Assembly (NCBI GenBank): GCA_012730045.1
Contig: JAAYBR010000059.1
Span: forward strand, 1 to 55,480
Direction: 5' to 3'
Origin: Candidatus Hydrogenedentota bacterium
GTDB lineage: Bacteria > Hydrogenedentota > Hydrogenedentia > Hydrogenedentales > CAITNO01
Length of the DNA: 55,480 nt
Position numbers and translations under genes: made by a program. Below, one piece after another: positions 46,122 through 55,449 of this stretch; position 1 is the first letter of the stretch; each line of letters opens with the position of its first letter. The notes under the pieces were generated by a model. It was given only the letters and a program-made list of their open reading frames with translations, was not told the origin of the DNA and made no database searches.

Positions 46122-48275
46122 TTACGGTGTGTCCGAAGCGATAAACCCGTGGGCCTGGCCCATGTAGTACGCCAGCAGGTAGGGGAAGCCCTCGCGCAGG
46201 CGGGTGCCCTTTCCGTCGTAGGTCAGCGCCCAGGGGTTGAGGTCCCAGTACACCTCATGCCGCTCGTCAACGGGGAAGACCTGCCCGTCGCGGCGGCCGC
46301 CGGAACCGGTCGGCGCGCCGTCATCGCCGCGCAGGGGCAGCAGGTCAATCCGGTGGGCGTTGGACATGGGCCAGTCCACCAGGTCCAGCGGGTAGCGGCG
46401 GAGGGTGTCCACGGCGTCCTCAAACCCGTGCGCGGGCAGCGACAGATCGGTGGTTCCCCAGTGGTCGGTGCGTGTCTTGCCGAGACAGCACGCCGCGTAG
46501 ATGAAGTTCGCGAAGGCGTTGCGCTCCAGTTTCTCGTGCTGCCAGTGCCGGTGGATGGCGTGGTGGTACATGTTAAGCAGTTTCGGGTCCGTCTCGTAGC
46601 GGATCAGGTGGTAGTAGTTCATGAACGCCATGTTGTCGTCCGGCTGGTGGCCCGCGTCGAAGGGGCCGGGCAGGGCCTTGGGCTGGGTCATGCCGTTCAT
46701 GGCGTAGCCTTGATCCAGTGCCAGTTCCAGATAGACCCGCCGGTATTTCTCATCGCCCGTCATGTGGTGCGTCACGGAGAGGTAGGTGAGGATGCTGAGG
46801 GAGTTCAGCCCGCGCTCGTCGCACCACGCGGGGTTGCGGTTCAGGTCGTCCGGCGAGAAGCGCCCCCAGCGCGTGGGGGTGCCGTCATGGTCCACCAGGT
46901 TGTACCCGTGCTCCAGGATGTGGTCCGTGATCCGCCGGACCGCCGCGCGCACGGGTTCGCGCTCCTCCTCAGTCTTGCACACGCGGTCGTAGTACACCGC
47001 GAACCCGAAGTAGTGCCCGTCGAGCTCGTCGGAACTGGAATCGTTCTTCCAGTACCACTCCCCCGTGGCGTCCACGGGCCAGCGCGGCTGGATGATCTTC
47101 CACAGTCTGTCCGCCGCATTGCGCCGCCGGTCATAGGCCAGGTCGAAGTCCGGATTGGGGTCCGGCTCGAAGGTCGGCTTGACGGCGCGGGCGATGAATC
47201 CCTTCGGCGCGGGGTGGGTGCCCCCCTCCGTCACCTCGCCGAGAAAAGCCAGGGCGCGGAAGGCGTTCCGGGCGTCGTCCCGCAGCTTCTCGCGGCCCGT
47301 GGCCGCATGGCCGAAGCTGACCGCGGCGAGATACAGCCCCGTGAAGTGCCCGTCGTTGTCCGTGAACACCGGAACCGCCGTGCGCTTGTCGCCGGGAATG
47401 GAGAGCTCCGCCGGGTTCACATACCCGAAGCGGGTGCGGCGGTGGTACTTTTCAATTTCCTCCTCGAAGAAGGCGGCCTTTTCGGACAGGGTCATCGGGA
47501 TGGTCCGTATGCGGGAGATGCCGGCCGCCGTGGCGATCCACGCGCTCCCCTCCGCGTCCACCGCGATGTCGCGGACGGTGTTGTCCAGCAGCCAGCGCCG
47601 CCCCTGGCGGAAGGAGAATTGTCCGTCGCGGAAGTGGACCGCCCCGTTGGTGGTGCCGAACCACACGCCCTTCGGGCCTGCGGCCAGGCAGGTGAAGTCG
47701 TTGAACGGGAGGCCGTATTCGCCCGTGAACAGGCGCCATGCGCCGTCCGGAGTGCGGCACCCGACGCCCTGCGGCGCGGCGAACCACAGCGCCCCGGAGG
47801 GGTCAAAGGCCACGGCGCGGACATCCACGGGCGCCCAACGCACCGCGCCTTCCCTGGGCAGTGCCAGCTCCCACGCAAGCCCGTCGCCCGTGTAGAGGCC
47901 CGTGTCGGCGGCCGCCGCCCATTCGGCGTCCCGCCGCGCCGCGCCCCTGACAACGGCGCTCTCGCCGGCGGCCTGGAGAAGAGAAGCGCGCTGTCTAGAG
48001 TCCAGCGGCGCCGTGTCCGGGGGCGCGGCATCCGGCGCGGGCACCCAGCGGTCCCCTTCCCGCCGGATTGCGCCCTCCGCCGTAAGCGCGGTGACCCGGC
48101 CCGCCTCATTTACCCACACGCGCGACACGTCGTTGGACGGCAGCCCCTGCGCCGTGGTGTGGGGCTCGTGGACTTGCTGCTCAAACCGTCCAACAGCCAC
48201 GGGAAGACTGTCCGCCGCCAACGCCGCATGAACGCAAACAAGCGCGAGAAGGGTCAGGAAAAGGTGCCTCGGCAT
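46122..48275 (-). CDS. Secreted protein with beta-propeller N-half and alpha/alpha-barrel-like C-half
   Basis: After a signal peptide (MPRHLFLTLLALVCVHAALA) residues about 25-260 show propeller blades of the two-component-regulator type (GLPSNDVSRVWVNEAGRV, DVRAVAFDPSGALWFAA, NTVRDIAVDAEGSAWIAT). The C-terminal 450 residues are helical with paired motifs (NDGHFTGLYLAAVSFGHA, DELDGHYFGFAVYYDRV, RNPAWCDERGLNSLSILTYL) like glycoside hydrolases with an (alpha/alpha)6 barrel, but I cannot name the family. It is the middle gene of the alpha-galactosidase operon, 29 bp after the first gene. Confidence 0.75.
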   Translation of the reverse strand: MPRHLFLTLLALVCVHAALAADSLPVAVGRFEQQVHEPHTTAQGLPSNDVSRVWVNEAGRVTALTAEGAIRREGDRWVPAPDAAPPDTAPLDSRQRASLLQAAGESAVVRGAARRDAEWAAAADTGLYTGDGLAWELALPREGAVRWAPVDVRAVAFDPSGALWFAAPQGVGCRTPDGAWRLFTGEYGLPFNDFTCLAAGPKGVWFGTTNGAVHFRDGQFSFRQGRRWLLDNTVRDIAVDAEGSAWIATAAGISRIRTIPMTLSEKAAFFEEEIEKYHRRTRFGYVNPAELSIPGDKRTAVPVFTDNDGHFTGLYLAAVSFGHAATGREKLRDDARNAFRALAFLGEVTEGGTHPAPKGFIARAVKPTFEPDPNPDFDLAYDRRRNAADRLWKIIQPRWPVDATGEWYWKNDSSSDELDGHYFGFAVYYDRVCKTEEEREPVRAAVRRITDHILEHGYNLVDHDGTPTRWGRFSPDDLNRNPAWCDERGLNSLSILTYLSVTHHMTGDEKYRRVYLELALDQGYAMNGMTQPKALPGPFDAGHQPDDNMAFMNYYHLIRYETDPKLLNMYHHAIHRHWQHEKLERNAFANFIYAACCLGKTRTDHWGTTDLSLPAHGFEDAVDTLRRYPLDLVDWPMSNAHRIDLLPLRGDDGAPTGSGGRRDGQVFPVDERHEVYWDLNPWALTYDGKGTRLREGFPYLLAYYMGQAHGFIASDTP

Positions 48276-48304
48276 TCATATCTCCGAAGAGGTCGGTTTC
48301 AGTG

Positions 48305-50302
48305 TCACTCCGTCACTTCGTACCGCCAGACGGCGGCCGACGGCGCGGCGTCCAGCGCGATCTCCAGCCCGGGGGACAGGAGCGCGGAACCCGTCAGAAC
48401 CGTTGCGGCCTCCGGATGGGCCGTGTTCCAGCACCGGTATTTCTTTTCGGCGGCGAGGGCGGACAGCGGCAGCGTTCGCGCGGCGTCCTCCGCCTTCTCG
48501 CGGCGGAAAACCTGGACGGTGCCCCCGCCGGTTTCGGGGTTGTGGAACTGCCATCCGATCCACGCGGCGGGGTCGAGGCTGTACGCCGTCAGGGGATAGT
48601 AGTCGCCGAAGTAGTCCTTTCCATAGGCGCGCCACTGGTCCACCAGCCCCCTGATCCGGGGAAAGTCAATCGCGTCGTCGCGCTGGTCCCAGCAGGCGAT
48701 GTAGTGCGGACACAGGGTGCTCAGGATTTCGTAGTCGCCTGTCTTGGAGGAGCCCGTGCCGAAGAAGGGGAACCAGTCGGCCAGCGCCCAGGTGTGGCAC
48801 TGGTTGCCGGTGGGCTCCATGATGTAGTCGCTCCGCAGGAGCGGCACGGCCCGGCGCAGGGTCTCCAGGTCGTTGCGCCGCCCGCCGCTGGCGCAGGAGT
48901 CAATCAGCATGTTGGGATGGCGGCGGCGCAGCTCGTCCCAGTAGGCGAAATAGCCCTCCACATGGCGGATTTCCGTGATGCCCCGGCGGTCCGGCGCGTC
49001 GTTCTTCCGCCAGTGGTCCAGCGGGTCCATATTAAAATCCTGGCGGTACAGGTCAATCCCCTGCTCCGTGATGAGTTTGTCCACGTGGTTGATCAGCCAT
49101 TCGCGGACCTCCGGCTCGCCCAGCTTGAGCAGCCCGCCGTCCCTGCCACCGTGGACCCATTCGGGGTGGTTTTCCGTGAGCCAGGTGTCCTTGTGCACGC
49201 GCTCCGGCTCGAACCACACGATGCTCCGCACCCCCTTCCTGCGGGCGTGGTCCGTGATGGGCCGCAGGCCTCCGGGAAAGCGCGTCTCGTCCACCTCCCA
49301 GGTCCCCGTCTTCGGCCACTGCCCGTCGCAGGGATACCAGCCCGCGTCCATCCACCAGTAGTCCAGCCGGAGGCCGCGCTCCAGGTACTTGTCCACGAAC
49401 AGTATCTGGCTGGCCGTGTCGGCGTGGATCATCTCGCCGTACTGGTGGGAGCTGCACGCCGCGAGCTGAGGCAGCGGCGGCAGGGCGCCGCCGGGACGCG
49501 GCAGGTTGTGCGCGATCATCCATTGCCGCCAGACGTTCTGCGCGCGGCGGCGGTCGCCGGTGTAGAACTGCATGACCGTCATGGGCCCGCGCACTTCCTC
49601 CCCCGGGTGCAGGCGGAAATGGACCTCCTGCTGGCCCGCCTCCAGCCGGACCGCGCCGTCCGCCGCGCGGCTAAACCGCGCCTCCCACTGGCCCGCCCAG
49701 CTCACAACAAAGATCACGCCCCGGCCCTTCCCCTCCAGATTGAAGTACGGAAAGGCGGTCTGTGTGGGACGTCCGCCCGTGTTGGCGACCGGGATCTCCG
49801 CCCCCGGCGCGAGCGCCGTCTGGAACGGCTCAAAACTGTCCGCCGTGCAGGTGTCCCCCTTGTTCTGGTGGAGCGTCAGCGGGTCGCCGCCGAAGAGGCC
49901 GAGCACGGTGTCGCAGGACCGGAGCTTTTCAAAGATGCCCGTGTCCTTCGCGCCCGTGTTCCGCAGGAACACGGTCCACTCAATGACGGGATAGTCATGA
50001 TAGGCTTTCCCTTCCAGGCGGATTTCGAGGGTGCCCTCCGGGTTGGACAGCTTCCGCACGAAGGTTGTCACGGTTTCGCCGGACTCCTCCGTCTGCGCCT
50101 GTACCCAGTTGGCGCACAGCGCCGCCGAGGGGGTGCCGTCCAGTGTGAAGGACACCGGCGGCACGGCGGATATCCCAAAGGCGGCGTCCTGCCACGCCTT
50201 CAGCAGGCTGCGGGCCTCAGGGTCCGTCTCCCCGGCAAACGCGGCGAAGGACACCGCAAAGGCAAGACAGGCAACAGTCAGAATACGGCGGACGTTCGGC
50301 AT
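48305..50302 (-). CDS. Secreted GH36-like alpha-galactosidase
   Basis: The start at 50302 opens a signal peptide (MPNVRRILTVACLAFAVSFA). The 665-residue enzyme has the LDYWWMDAGWY segment, nucleophile Asp422 in YRQDFN and the acid/base Asp478 in CASGGRRND, the GH36/clan GH-D pattern, so it should release alpha-linked galactose or a related sugar with retention. An N-terminal beta-sandwich and C-terminal beta domain are in the expected places. It is the first gene of a three-gene exported operon and has its own promoter. Confidence 0.88.
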   Translation of the reverse strand: MPNVRRILTVACLAFAVSFAAFAGETDPEARSLLKAWQDAAFGISAVPPVSFTLDGTPSAALCANWVQAQTEESGETVTTFVRKLSNPEGTLEIRLEGKAYHDYPVIEWTVFLRNTGAKDTGIFEKLRSCDTVLGLFGGDPLTLHQNKGDTCTADSFEPFQTALAPGAEIPVANTGGRPTQTAFPYFNLEGKGRGVIFVVSWAGQWEARFSRAADGAVRLEAGQQEVHFRLHPGEEVRGPMTVMQFYTGDRRRAQNVWRQWMIAHNLPRPGGALPPLPQLAACSSHQYGEMIHADTASQILFVDKYLERGLRLDYWWMDAGWYPCDGQWPKTGTWEVDETRFPGGLRPITDHARRKGVRSIVWFEPERVHKDTWLTENHPEWVHGGRDGGLLKLGEPEVREWLINHVDKLITEQGIDLYRQDFNMDPLDHWRKNDAPDRRGITEIRHVEGYFAYWDELRRRHPNMLIDSCASGGRRNDLETLRRAVPLLRSDYIMEPTGNQCHTWALADWFPFFGTGSSKTGDYEILSTLCPHYIACWDQRDDAIDFPRIRGLVDQWRAYGKDYFGDYYPLTAYSLDPAAWIGWQFHNPETGGGTVQVFRREKAEDAARTLPLSALAAEKKYRCWNTAHPEAATVLTGSALLSPGLEIALDAAPSAAVWRYEVTE

Positions 50303-50344
50303 GGCTTGGAGCCCTCCCAGGAGTTGACACCGGAACACCGGGAA

Positions 50345-50373
50345 AGTATCGCGCCCGGAGGGGGCGTTTTCAA
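50345..50373 (-). promoter_or_regulatory. Sigma70-type promoter of the alpha-galactosidase operon
   Basis: On the minus strand TTGAAA (50373-50368), a 17-bp spacer and GATACT (50350-50345). The -35 box overlaps the stop codon of the upstream radical SAM gene. Confidence 0.6.
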
Positions 50374-51473
50374 GTCGCGCGGGGACCGGCCGGTTCCCCC
50401 TGCGCCCTGCGGTAGGCATGGCACAGAAAGGCGCAGGAGGCGCAGAAGTTCTCGAAGCCGGGGGCGGGGCCGCCGTTCAGCACAAACCCGCGCAGCGCCC
50501 GCATCTTCTCCCCGTTCCAGACCTCCTCGAAGGGGTCCCGCAGGAGGTTGCCCACGGCGCAGCCCGGGCGGTGCACCTGGCAGCAGACGTGCATGTCGCC
50601 GTTGGCGTTGACGACCACCGTGTCCCACATCTGCCGGCACTCCGTGGGCACCGGGGCGTGTCCGCCGGCGTCCACCGCGCTCACCAGTCCGGTGCCGCCC
50701 CTCTCCCGGGCGCTGTCAGAAAGCCACTCGTCGCGGAAGGCCTCCGGCATGCCGAAGACCTCCTGCAGCTCAAACTCCGCCCCGGCGGACTCCGCGAGCC
50801 GCCTTGCCGTCTCGACCTCGTGCTGGTTGACCCGGTTGAGGATCATCTTGTAGCGCACCTGCGGGGTGGTCATGCCGAGCCGGCCGCGTGCCCGCACCAG
50901 CCCCGAAAGATTGCGCAGGACCCGGTCGAAGTCGCCCCCGACCCGGTAGGCGCCGTAGGTCTCCTGCGAGGCCCCGTCCACCGAGGCGACAAACCTGTGC
51001 AGGCCCGACCGGACCAGCGCCTCGAGCCACGCGTCGTCATAGTCGCGCGCGCTGAAGTTAGCGTGGACCACCGTCTGGATGCCCAGGTCCGCGAAGAACC
51101 GGATGTACCCGTTCAGGTGGGGATTGAGCAGCGGCTCGCCCCAGTTGAAGAGATTCGCCTCGCAGAGCGTGTCGAGGGGGAGGTTCTTCGCCAGCCTTGC
51201 GAAGGTCTCCGGGGCGAGGAACTCCCGGACCAGCGCCCCCTCGCCGTTGCCCGTGGGGCAGAACCGGCAGCGCAGGTTGCACACCGGCCCCGGGTCGAGA
51301 ACCAGGTAGACGGGCCGCGTCCGGGCCGCGCACCGGCCCAGGCGCATGTCCTCCTCCGCCAGCGCCAGCATGCGCAGCGCCCGCCGGTGGCGCAGCCAGG
51401 CCCGGAGGCGCCGGCGGCGCCCGGGAAGAAAGAGCAGGCGGAAGGCCCTGCCCGGCGTGCGTGAAAGGAACAT
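50370..51473 (-). CDS. Radical SAM protein with SPASM-like C-terminus
   Basis: The 367-residue protein carries the radical-SAM cluster motif CxxxCxxC at Cys65, Cys69 and Cys72 (CNLRCRFC) and a C-terminal set of cysteines in CRQMWDTVV, MHVCCQVH, GCAVGN and FCASCAFLC that resembles the SPASM auxiliary-cluster region. Such enzymes modify peptides or complete protein maturation (for example anaerobic sulfatase maturation), but no substrate peptide is encoded next to it. The start at 51473 is a compromise, as the ribosome site is weak; Met1 at 51509 is an alternative. Confidence 0.88.
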   Translation of the reverse strand: MFLSRTPGRAFRLLFLPGRRRRLRAWLRHRRALRMLALAEEDMRLGRCAARTRPVYLVLDPGPVCNLRCRFCPTGNGEGALVREFLAPETFARLAKNLPLDTLCEANLFNWGEPLLNPHLNGYIRFFADLGIQTVVHANFSARDYDDAWLEALVRSGLHRFVASVDGASQETYGAYRVGGDFDRVLRNLSGLVRARGRLGMTTPQVRYKMILNRVNQHEVETARRLAESAGAEFELQEVFGMPEAFRDEWLSDSARERGGTGLVSAVDAGGHAPVPTECRQMWDTVVVNANGDMHVCCQVHRPGCAVGNLLRDPFEEVWNGEKMRALRGFVLNGGPAPGFENFCASCAFLCHAYRRAQGEPAGPRAT

Positions 51474-51607
51474 GGCACCATCTTGCCAGCAGACGGGCCG
51501 GGCGTTCAATCAACGAACCGGCGCGGTCATGGAAAGCGGCGGTTTTCCCATGCTACCATGCGGCTTCGCCCCGGCCGTCAAGAGGCCAATCACGGGAGGC
51601 GCGGCGC

Positions 51608-52711
51608 ATGACAGCACAGACACGAGCGGGAAGACTGCGCGGCTGGGCTGCGAACGCGGCCGCCGTCCTGCTCGGTTTCCTGATCGTGGCCGCGCTGCTT
51701 GTCGCGGCGGAGGGTGCGCTCCGGCTCAAGGCCGGGCTTTCCTCCGGCTCGACGCATTCCCTCTTCTGGCAGGAGGCGGAGGGGGCGGTGAGTGACGGGG
51801 GCGCGATGGGCCGGGTGCTTCCGCGAAACAGCACTGTCCGGCTGCATGTTCGCTGGGGGGAAAAGCTGATTTACGATGTGACCGCCGAAACCGACGACGC
51901 CGGACGCCGTGTCACGCCGTGTGACCGTCAAGAGGGGGGGGAATCCAACATTGCGGCCTTTTTTGGCTGTTCCATGACCTTCGGACAGGGGGTCCGGGAC
52001 GAGGAGACACTTCCCGCGCGCTTCTGCGCGCACGCGCCGGAGTGGCGGGCGTTCAACTACGGGGTGAGCGGGTATGGACCGCAGCACATGTGGCTGCAAA
52101 TCTGTGAGAAGAATGTGTTGGGGGAGTTTTCAGCACGCAGGGGCGTCGTCGTCTATTCCTTCCTGGGCCATCATCTGGAGCGGCTGGCAGGCACACCCCC
52201 GGTGCTGGCCACCTGGGCCTACCCCCTTCCGTGGCTGGAGGACCACGACGGGCAGATCGTTCATCGCGGCACCTTTCGCAGCCGGTCGCCGCTGGAGTAT
52301 TTCTTCTTTCAGCGCGTTCACCCCACCCACCTGGCCCAGTTCATTGAGCGCCGCCTGCCGGCCCGCGCCCCCGTCAAGGGCCGGCAGGACGCCGCCCTGA
52401 ACCTTTTGGTTCGCCTCATCGTGGAATGCAGCCAGGCCGCAAAGGAGCAGGCACCGGGCCTTGCCTTCCACGTCGTGATCCTGCCAACCTGCGGGGGAAC
52501 CGTGAGGGAGGGGCTGCTGCAGCGGCTGGAGGCCGCCGGGGTGCGCGCCCTGGACTATGAACGCCTCTTCGAGGAGGCGGGCCTCCCCGAGGAGGAGCTG
52601 TTTTTCAATGACTCGCCGCAGGGGACAAAGGGGCACTTCAAGGCGCCCGGCTATGACCTCATCGCGCAGCACCTGGCCGGCGATGTTGTCACGCCGCCCA
52701 CAGGCGGCTGA
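51608..52711 (+). CDS. Membrane-anchored SGNH-hydrolase-like protein
   Basis: The ATG at 51608 has GGGAGG eight bases upstream; longer frames run back through the divergent gene. An N-terminal membrane helix (about 17-35) anchors a 330-residue domain with an SGNH block I (GCSMTFGQG, Ser122), FNYGVSGYGPQHM as block II and a C-terminal FKAPGYDLIAQHL segment. The usual DxxH before the end is not obvious, so activity is uncertain. A role in acylating or deacylating an envelope or exported glycan is possible. Divergent from the radical SAM gene. Confidence 0.72.
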   Translation: MTAQTRAGRLRGWAANAAAVLLGFLIVAALLVAAEGALRLKAGLSSGSTHSLFWQEAEGAVSDGGAMGRVLPRNSTVRLHVRWGEKLIYDVTAETDDAGRRVTPCDRQEGGESNIAAFFGCSMTFGQGVRDEETLPARFCAHAPEWRAFNYGVSGYGPQHMWLQICEKNVLGEFSARRGVVVYSFLGHHLERLAGTPPVLATWAYPLPWLEDHDGQIVHRGTFRSRSPLEYFFFQRVHPTHLAQFIERRLPARAPVKGRQDAALNLLVRLIVECSQAAKEQAPGLAFHVVILPTCGGTVREGLLQRLEAAGVRALDYERLFEEAGLPEEELFFNDSPQGTKGHFKAPGYDLIAQHLAGDVVTPPTGG

Positions 52712-52764
52712 GGGGCTTTCCCCCTCTGCGGGCCCTGGGTCTCCGTCTGGGAAAACGCATCCTC

Positions 52765-55131
52765 CTACCGGTGCCACTCGGGGGCGAACATGCTGACCGC
52801 CTCGTCGAAGGTGGCTTTCCGGCGGAAGTCGGCCACGTTGTAGTCGCGGTCCTTCTTCTCGGGGTTTGCCCAGTCGGAGTGGTGGCGGCCGTAGTAGCTG
52901 CCGTAGAACTGGTAGTTGGTGTCGGCCCAGCGGCGGAAGATCATCCTCTCACGGTCCGTCAGGAGGACGGCGTGGTTCTCCTGGGCGTTTTTGGGGTGGC
53001 CGGGGTCGGACAGCAGGGCGATGAGCTCACTCCTATGTCCACCGAGGCTCTTCGGCGGCAGGTACGCGCCGTTATAGTTGCCCTGGTCGCCCTTGGAGTA
53101 GGAGGTGAACTCGGCAATGAGGGGCCCGGCCAGCTCGCGCTTCCCCAGCTCCTCGTAGGAGACGCTGTAGTAGAGCGTCAGGTCGCCGCGCAGGTTCAGG
53201 CCGCCTGCGGGGTCCTTCTCCCCGTGGCACGAGACGCATTTCGCGTCGAAGACCGGCTGGATGTCCGTGGGGTAGTGGATGACCTGTCCGGCGCGGCCGT
53301 CGCCGCCGTTCTCCGCAAGGTCGCAGGGCTGGGGCTGGGGCGCGCTGGGGGCGCGGCGCAGGGCGAGGGGCTGCCCGCCCTCCAGCAGCGGATGCTCGGA
53401 GCGGTTGCGCTGGCCGTGGCACCCCACGCAGGACCGCGTCTCGCCGGGCTTGTAGTTGACATAGGTCCGCTCGCGCTGGACCTCCATGAAATTCTCGTCC
53501 AGGGCCTGGAAGAAGAGGTTCCGGTTGGCGGGCACGCGGAAGTAGGCGGAGCCGTCGGCCTCCACCGGCACGACGCCCCACTGCACCCGCGGCCACAGGG
53601 CGGCCTTCCACCCGGCGCTGCTGAGGCTCGGATCCCAGCGCCGGCCCGTGTCCCAGTAGCGCGGGACGGCCTCGTTGATGCGCAGCCACTTGATTTCGCC
53701 CGGGGCGACGCCGTCCATGCCCGTGTAGACATTGACCAGCACGCACAGGGCCTCGTTCTGCGCGGCGAGGGCGGGGTTGCCCTGCGGCTGGATCACGGGC
53801 GGGGTCGTCCGCGCGCGCACGGGCAGGGGGTGCCAGCAGGACAGGGCGGGGTCGCCGTGCACAAAACGGTGCGAGCCGTCGGCGCCGAGCAGCCAGAGCG
53901 CGTAGGCGTTCGGCGTGTTCTGCCGGTGGTCGGCGGGGTTTTCCTTAAACGCGACCAGGAAGCGGTCCGCGGTGACGGGGAAGGGGGTCGAGTACAGGTG
54001 TCCGGAGGTGCCCTCCCCGTCATGCGCATACTTCCCGTCCTCCGCGAGGAAGTGCCACCCGGGCTCTGTCCGCCGCTCGATGAAAACATGCGGCGTGAGG
54101 TTGGTCACGGCGTAGCGGTCGTCCCCCTGGACATAGCCCTCCTCGTCCGGGTCGGGTCCGCGTTCCCGGTTGCCGTTGCCGGGGTCCACCAGCATGACCG
54201 CGCCGAGACACCCGCCCTGCGGGTAGTGGCAGGTGCCGACGCACACGAAACGGCGGTCGTCCCCCGGCAGGGGCTGGGGGTACATGTAGACCGTCGTGGT
54301 GTCGTCCGCCAGGCCGTAAAGCTCCTGCGGCCGGCTGCCGTCGGGGTTCATGGACCAGACGGTCTTGCTGACCCGCGCGCCCCGGTCCACATACTCCCAC
54401 CGGTGGTACATGACCCGCCCGTCGTCGAGGACCAACGGGCAGAACTCGCTGACCAGGCTTTCGCTCAACTGCTCCACGTTCCCCCCGTCGGCGTCCATGC
54501 GGTGGAGGACCGGCGCGGTAAGGTGGGCCGAGCCGCCGCAGAGCACCGTGTGCTCGCAGCGGGTGGACGAGAAGATGATCCGGCCGTCGGGAAGATAGGC
54601 CGGGTGGATGTCGTCCGTGTGCCAGGGCTTGCCCCAGCGGGCGGCCTTCTCCGCCTCATCGGCCGGGGGGAAGGAAACCTGCCGAAGCCCCGAGCCGTCC
54701 AGGCTCACCTCCCAAACGCGGAATCCGGAGGCGCGGTTTTCCCGGTAATCGAAAAGCGCCTTCTGGCCGTCAAAGGAAAGGCTGATCTTGCCGATGACCC
54801 CGCTTCCCCCCGGCAGGGCGGCGGCGGTCACCACCGGGCGCTCCTGTCCCGTGCGCAGGTTGAACACATAGACGCCGTTCGCCGGGTCGAAACGGTCCGG
54901 GGACGTGCCGTTGTCTATGTCCGTGTAGTAATGGTCCGAGGAGAAGGGCCTGCGCTTGACGAAGACAATCTCCTCCGTCCCAATGTCCTCCGGCGCCACG
55001 GGGGCGCTGTCCGCCCGCGAGGCGATCACGCGCGGCGGCGCGCCGCCGTCCGCCGCGAACGCGGGCAGGCCCGCCAGCGGCAGCACCGCAGCCAGGACAC
55101 CCAAAACGGAAGGCCATAAGAAACGCTTCAT
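52765..55131 (-). CDS. Secreted PD40/beta-propeller protein with two c-type heme sites (HzsA-like)
   Basis: The start at 55131 has AAGGA eight bases upstream and a signal peptide (MKRFLWPSVLGVLAAVLP). The 788-residue protein has propeller-type repeats (ISLSFDGQKALFDYRE, IHPAYLPDGRIIFSSTR) in its N-terminal half and two heme c attachment motifs, CVGCH at 568-572 and CVSCH at 632-636. The overall design resembles the alpha subunit of hydrazine synthase and its many non-anammox homologues in planctomycete-like bacteria. Here it is a lone gene without hydrazine synthase beta/gamma partners, so electron transfer or a redox enzyme of unknown substrate is the cautious call. Confidence 0.82.
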   Translation of the reverse strand: MKRFLWPSVLGVLAAVLPLAGLPAFAADGGAPPRVIASRADSAPVAPEDIGTEEIVFVKRRPFSSDHYYTDIDNGTSPDRFDPANGVYVFNLRTGQERPVVTAAALPGGSGVIGKISLSFDGQKALFDYRENRASGFRVWEVSLDGSGLRQVSFPPADEAEKAARWGKPWHTDDIHPAYLPDGRIIFSSTRCEHTVLCGGSAHLTAPVLHRMDADGGNVEQLSESLVSEFCPLVLDDGRVMYHRWEYVDRGARVSKTVWSMNPDGSRPQELYGLADDTTTVYMYPQPLPGDDRRFVCVGTCHYPQGGCLGAVMLVDPGNGNRERGPDPDEEGYVQGDDRYAVTNLTPHVFIERRTEPGWHFLAEDGKYAHDGEGTSGHLYSTPFPVTADRFLVAFKENPADHRQNTPNAYALWLLGADGSHRFVHGDPALSCWHPLPVRARTTPPVIQPQGNPALAAQNEALCVLVNVYTGMDGVAPGEIKWLRINEAVPRYWDTGRRWDPSLSSAGWKAALWPRVQWGVVPVEADGSAYFRVPANRNLFFQALDENFMEVQRERTYVNYKPGETRSCVGCHGQRNRSEHPLLEGGQPLALRRAPSAPQPQPCDLAENGGDGRAGQVIHYPTDIQPVFDAKCVSCHGEKDPAGGLNLRGDLTLYYSVSYEELGKRELAGPLIAEFTSYSKGDQGNYNGAYLPPKSLGGHRSELIALLSDPGHPKNAQENHAVLLTDRERMIFRRWADTNYQFYGSYYGRHHSDWANPEKKDRDYNVADFRRKATFDEAVSMFAPEWHR

Positions 55132-55197
55132 CCTGCTCATCCTTCGGGGCTGCGGACGCCGAAACGGAACCCGGGGCGCACGCCGCGCCCCGCCGCG

Positions 55198-55227
55198 ATT
55201 CTATCGGACGCCCTCCCCCCCGCTCAA
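55198..55227 (-). promoter_or_regulatory. Sigma70-type promoter of the heme protein gene
   Basis: On the minus strand TTGAGC (55227-55222), an 18-bp G-rich spacer and TAGAAT (55203-55198); leader about 60 nt. Confidence 0.6.
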
Positions 55228-55275
55228 GGCAGCCCCGCACGGTGGAGATCGTGGCGGGGAGAATCGCCGCGCCCC

Positions 55276-55449
55276 CGCGCGGGCGAGCCCGCGCGAAGAA
55301 AGGCGGCAGCAAGCTGCCGCACTCCAAGGGGCTTCGCTCTGTGCAACTCCGGGGTTGAGACGGTTGGCCGAAGAAGGACGGGAACTGAGGATGCCGTCCG
55401 TGCCCCCCGCGCGCAACGCGCGCCTTGGAGTGCGCAAGCTTGCTTGCGC
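55276..55449. repeat. Cluster of four REP-like hairpins
   Basis: Four stems occur in the last 200 bases: CGCGCGGG-CGAG-CCCGCGCG (55276-55295), GCGGCAGC-AA-GCTGCCGC (55303-55320), CGCGCG-CAA-CGCGCG (55408-55422) and GCGCAAG-CTTG-CTTGCGC (55432-55449). The second stem with its flank, read in reverse complement, begins CTTGGAGTGCGGCAGCTTGC and aligns with the fourth, CTTGGAGTGCGCAAGCTTGC, so these two units are inverted copies of one element. The GAAGAAAGGCGGC entry is shared with 9461. No gene is seen from 55228 to the window end. Confidence 0.75.

Noticed and set aside
51474-51607. Promoters in the divergent radical SAM/SGNH spacer
   Set aside because: TTGACG and TAGCAT on the minus strand are 20 bp apart and TACCAT on the plus strand has only a weak -35; neither is good enough to list.
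52771-55119. 782-residue plus-strand frame opposite the heme protein gene
   Set aside because: There is no signal peptide, motif or ribosome site, and the minus strand encodes heme motifs and a signal peptide.
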